A stretch of DNA of 7,790 nt, from NCBI GenBank assembly GCA_035946955.1, contig DASYYE010000591.1:1-7790 (forward strand), written 5' to 3'. The stretch's first letter is position 1; each line of letters begins with the position of its first letter. This DNA comes from DASYYE01 sp035946955. Its GTDB lineage: Bacteria; Actinomycetota; Actinomycetes; Streptosporangiales; Streptosporangiaceae. The notes beneath the pieces were generated by a model, which was given only the letters and a program-made list of their open reading frames with translations, did not search any database and was not told the origin of the DNA. The position numbers and the translations under genes were made by a program. Shown piece by piece: positions 7,201 through 7,790 of the stretch.

Positions 7201-7790
7201 CGGAGTAGCGGTGGAGCAGGGTATGGAACGCCGCGAGCAGGGTCATGAACAACGTCGCGCCCTCGCGCCGCCCGAGTGCGCGCAGCGCGGCCACGATGTC
7301 GGGACGGACCCGGCGCTGCACGCTGCCACCGGTGAAGGACGGAGCGGTCGGCCTCGGGTGGTCCGTGGGCAGGAGCAGTACTCCGGTGCCGCTGAGCTGG
7401 TCCTTCCACCAGTCCAGCGCCTCGCGGAGCCGGCCGTCGGACAGGCGCCGACGCTGCCATTCGGCATAGTCGGCGTACTGGAGTGGCAGCTCAGGCAAGG
7501 CCGCGGACCGCCCCTCGGCGCACGCGGCGTACTGCGCGGATACCTCCCGCAGCAGCACCGCGTGTGACCATCCGTCGGCCACGATGTGGTGGAGCGACAG
7601 CAGGAGGGCATGGTCGTCACCGGCCACCGCCACCACCACAGCGCGCAGCAGCGGTCCCTTGGTGAGATCGAACGGATATCGCGCCTGCGACTCGACCAGC
7701 CAGCGCAGCCTGTCCTCGCGGACCCTTGGGGGCAGTCCTCGCAGGTCCACCAGGGGAGCGGTCACTGCCATCCGTGGCTCGACCCGGGCA
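4298..7790 (-). CDS. Nonribosomal peptide synthetase, 5'-partial: C - truncated A - PCP - C
   Basis: Assembly-line enzyme that elongates a carrier-bound peptide in the cytosol. The frame is open to the window edge, and sequence before the ATG at 7771 already reads as C-domain, so that Met (residue 1 below) is internal and the true start lies outside. Domains: C1 to ~360, with intact HHIVADG at residues 61-67 (catalytic His62), resembling L-type C domains; an adenylation remnant at ~371-575 with only the A6-A10 region; a Pro-rich linker; PCP1 ~592-662 with phosphopantetheine Ser624 in AGGHS; C2 ~683-1115 with HHIITDA at 816-822 (second His and Asp kept, final Gly replaced by Ala); then a ~40-residue Arg/Ala-rich, probably helical tail. 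The chain ends after a C domain, so C2 must work with an adenylation-PCP unit on another protein, evidently the next gene, which starts 1 nt after this stop. What is odd is the in-frame loss of the adenylation core; PCP1 cannot be loaded in cis. NRPS identity is certain; the substrate is unknown. Confidence 0.96.
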   Translation of the reverse strand, partial: ARVEPRMAVTAPLVDLRGLPPRVREDRLRWLVESQARYPFDLTKGPLLRAVVVAVAGDDHALLLSLHHIVADGWSHAVLLREVSAQYAACAEGRSAALPELPLQYADYAEWQRRRLSDGRLREALDWWKDQLSGTGVLLLPTDHPRPTAPSFTGGSVQRRVRPDIVAALRALGRREGATLFMTLLAAFHTLLHRYSGQTDVTVGTPVAGRDHRALEDLIGCFVNTVALRLELDGDPPFLMLLRRAREGTLAAYAHQEVPFELVVDELGVERTSAHPPVCQVMFVMHNTPPLRWELPGLTARPVPAGPPEVHFDLSMVVLEDGDGLVVTLDYRSDLFEVATAGRMLDGYLTLLAAIAASPHQRIGDLPVLSPAAARQVLVDWGTATADRVRPSALASDAVGVPIGQPVSGIQAYVLDTSQRAVPAGATGELCLGGAQVGRGYFGRPALTAQRFVPDPFGPPGGRLYRTGDLARWTCEGVLEFVGRRDDQVKVRGHRIELGEVEATLAGHPGVSAVAVVASAWGTGDLRLAAHIVGAVTPADLLAFARARLPGPAVPAVVRLVDALPLTPNGKVDRARLATTTPVPPGAPEAPPGTAAVSPAVELLIGIWRDVLGTQGVDDGTDFFHAGGHSLLALQVLARVRQVFGAEPPVQALFAAPTPAGFAAYLAAGHGGPAASVLPPITPVGRSSTAPLSYAQRRLWYLDRILGGLPLHHVTLVLTVDGPLNVVALRRAFAGVMRQYEVLRTTFREHDSIPAQVVQAYGGGPAPLADLSALGEAAQGEAAQRLTDHAAARRFDLDRGPLVRVQLIRLTPYRHLVVVAMHHIITDAWSTGLLLDEIWQRYTAVLDGAPHPDEPPSIQYVDYAVWEQQWLAGPALDEEVDYWRQHLYGAPEGITLPYDHPRPMVPVFAAMTIPFELPPEQTRHVVQLGADEGVTPFMVLLAAFLIVLYDRSGQSDLVVGTDVANRGRLETERLLGFLTNQVVLRTRVVGQDTVRDVLTRVREVTLAASAHQEMPFDRLVEALRPPRRLDRPPLFQVQITYQRAHARPQCPAGLDIEVCELHPDVTTYDLSLHVVHTETVLRGGLTMNADVFAPATGRSITNQLRSLLEAMAARPDGRVDELAREAVQQDRRAATRDRAATARALFDRFMAPATAASDDHGGR
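4305..4309 (-). promoter_or_regulatory. Ribosome binding site that fixes the start of the second NRPS gene
   Basis: GGAGG on the minus strand, 8 nt before the ATG at 4296-4294 and inside the last codons of the upstream gene, whose TGA is at 4300-4298. It selects this ATG over the in-frame Met 47 codons further upstream (4437), whose extra residues are Pro/Arg-rich and not C-domain-like. The TGA-G-ATG layout suggests terminating ribosomes restart here, coupling translation of the two NRPS genes. Confidence 0.85.
6047..6661 (-). other. Truncated adenylation domain (A6-A10 remnant only) within the NRPS gene
   Basis: Residues ~371-575 of the upstream NRPS (numbered from the Met at 7771). The usual C-to-A linker (LSPAAARQVLVDWG) runs through about 20 unremarkable residues straight into the sequence that normally follows A5 (VPIGQPV...YVLD). 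A6 (GELCLGG, VGRGYFGRP), A7 (YRTGDLARW), A8 (DDQVKVRGHRIELGEVE), an A9-like LPGPAVPA and A10 (NGKVDR, Lys565) are all present and well conserved. A1-A5 are absent, including the P-loop TSGSTGxPKG, the FDxS region carrying the substrate-binding Asp, and NxYGPTE. Aligned by eye to the complete adenylation domain in the next gene, roughly 300-320 residues are missing. Without the ATP- and substrate-binding core this unit should not activate an amino acid. The reading frame stays open on both sides of the scar (about 6590-6640). Confidence 0.9.

Noticed and set aside
7769..7771. ATG at 7771 as the true start of the first NRPS gene.
   Set aside because: The open frame continues to the window edge with C-domain-like sequence, and starting here would remove the first ~100 residues of C1. 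The gene is 5'-truncated by the window.

Overview
The window is a slice of a large hybrid nonribosomal peptide synthetase / polyketide synthase (NRPS/PKS) gene cluster. All of it is coding on the minus strand, so it reads from high to low coordinates. The DNA is very GC-rich, with G or C at most third codon positions, and one gene uses a GTG start. Together with the assembly-line content, this points to an actinomycete (Streptomyces or a relative). I cannot name the species or the compound.

Layout in transcription order: (1) 7790-4298, an NRPS gene whose 5' end lies outside the window. It encodes a condensation domain (C1, first ~100 residues missing), a drastically shortened adenylation domain, a carrier protein (PCP1) and a terminal condensation domain (C2). 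(2) 4296-1204, a complete NRPS gene of 1030 codons: a C-like domain with a destroyed active-site motif (C*), a full adenylation domain with a glycine-type specificity code, and a carrier protein (PCP2). (3) 1207-1, the start of a type I PKS gene, almost a whole ketosynthase (KS) domain with its Cys-His-His triad, running off the window. Gene 1 and gene 2 are separated by 1 nt (TGA-G-ATG). Gene 2 and gene 3 overlap by 4 nt (GTGA). The three are one co-transcribed, probably translationally coupled, unit. No noncoding stretch is longer than 1 nt, and I saw no promoter, terminator, RNA gene, mobile element, repeat array or in-frame TTA (bldA-type) leucine codon.

Expected chemistry: C1 would pass an upstream peptide to an amino acid on PCP1, C2 would condense that chain with glycine on PCP2, and the KS would extend the glycyl end with a polyketide unit. 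Three features break this simple picture. The gene 1 adenylation domain has lost its N-terminal catalytic core (motifs A1-A5) in frame, so PCP1 has no cis loading enzyme. Gene 2 opens with a C-like domain whose HHxxxDG motif reads P-A-x-x-x-D-A, so it is probably non-catalytic. As a result two condensation-type domains stand back to back across a protein-protein boundary (C2 | C*). The natural reading is a line that needs trans-acting partners (an adenylation enzyme for PCP1, perhaps a tailoring enzyme docked on C*) or that skips a module; a decayed cluster or an assembly collapse are the alternatives to exclude first.
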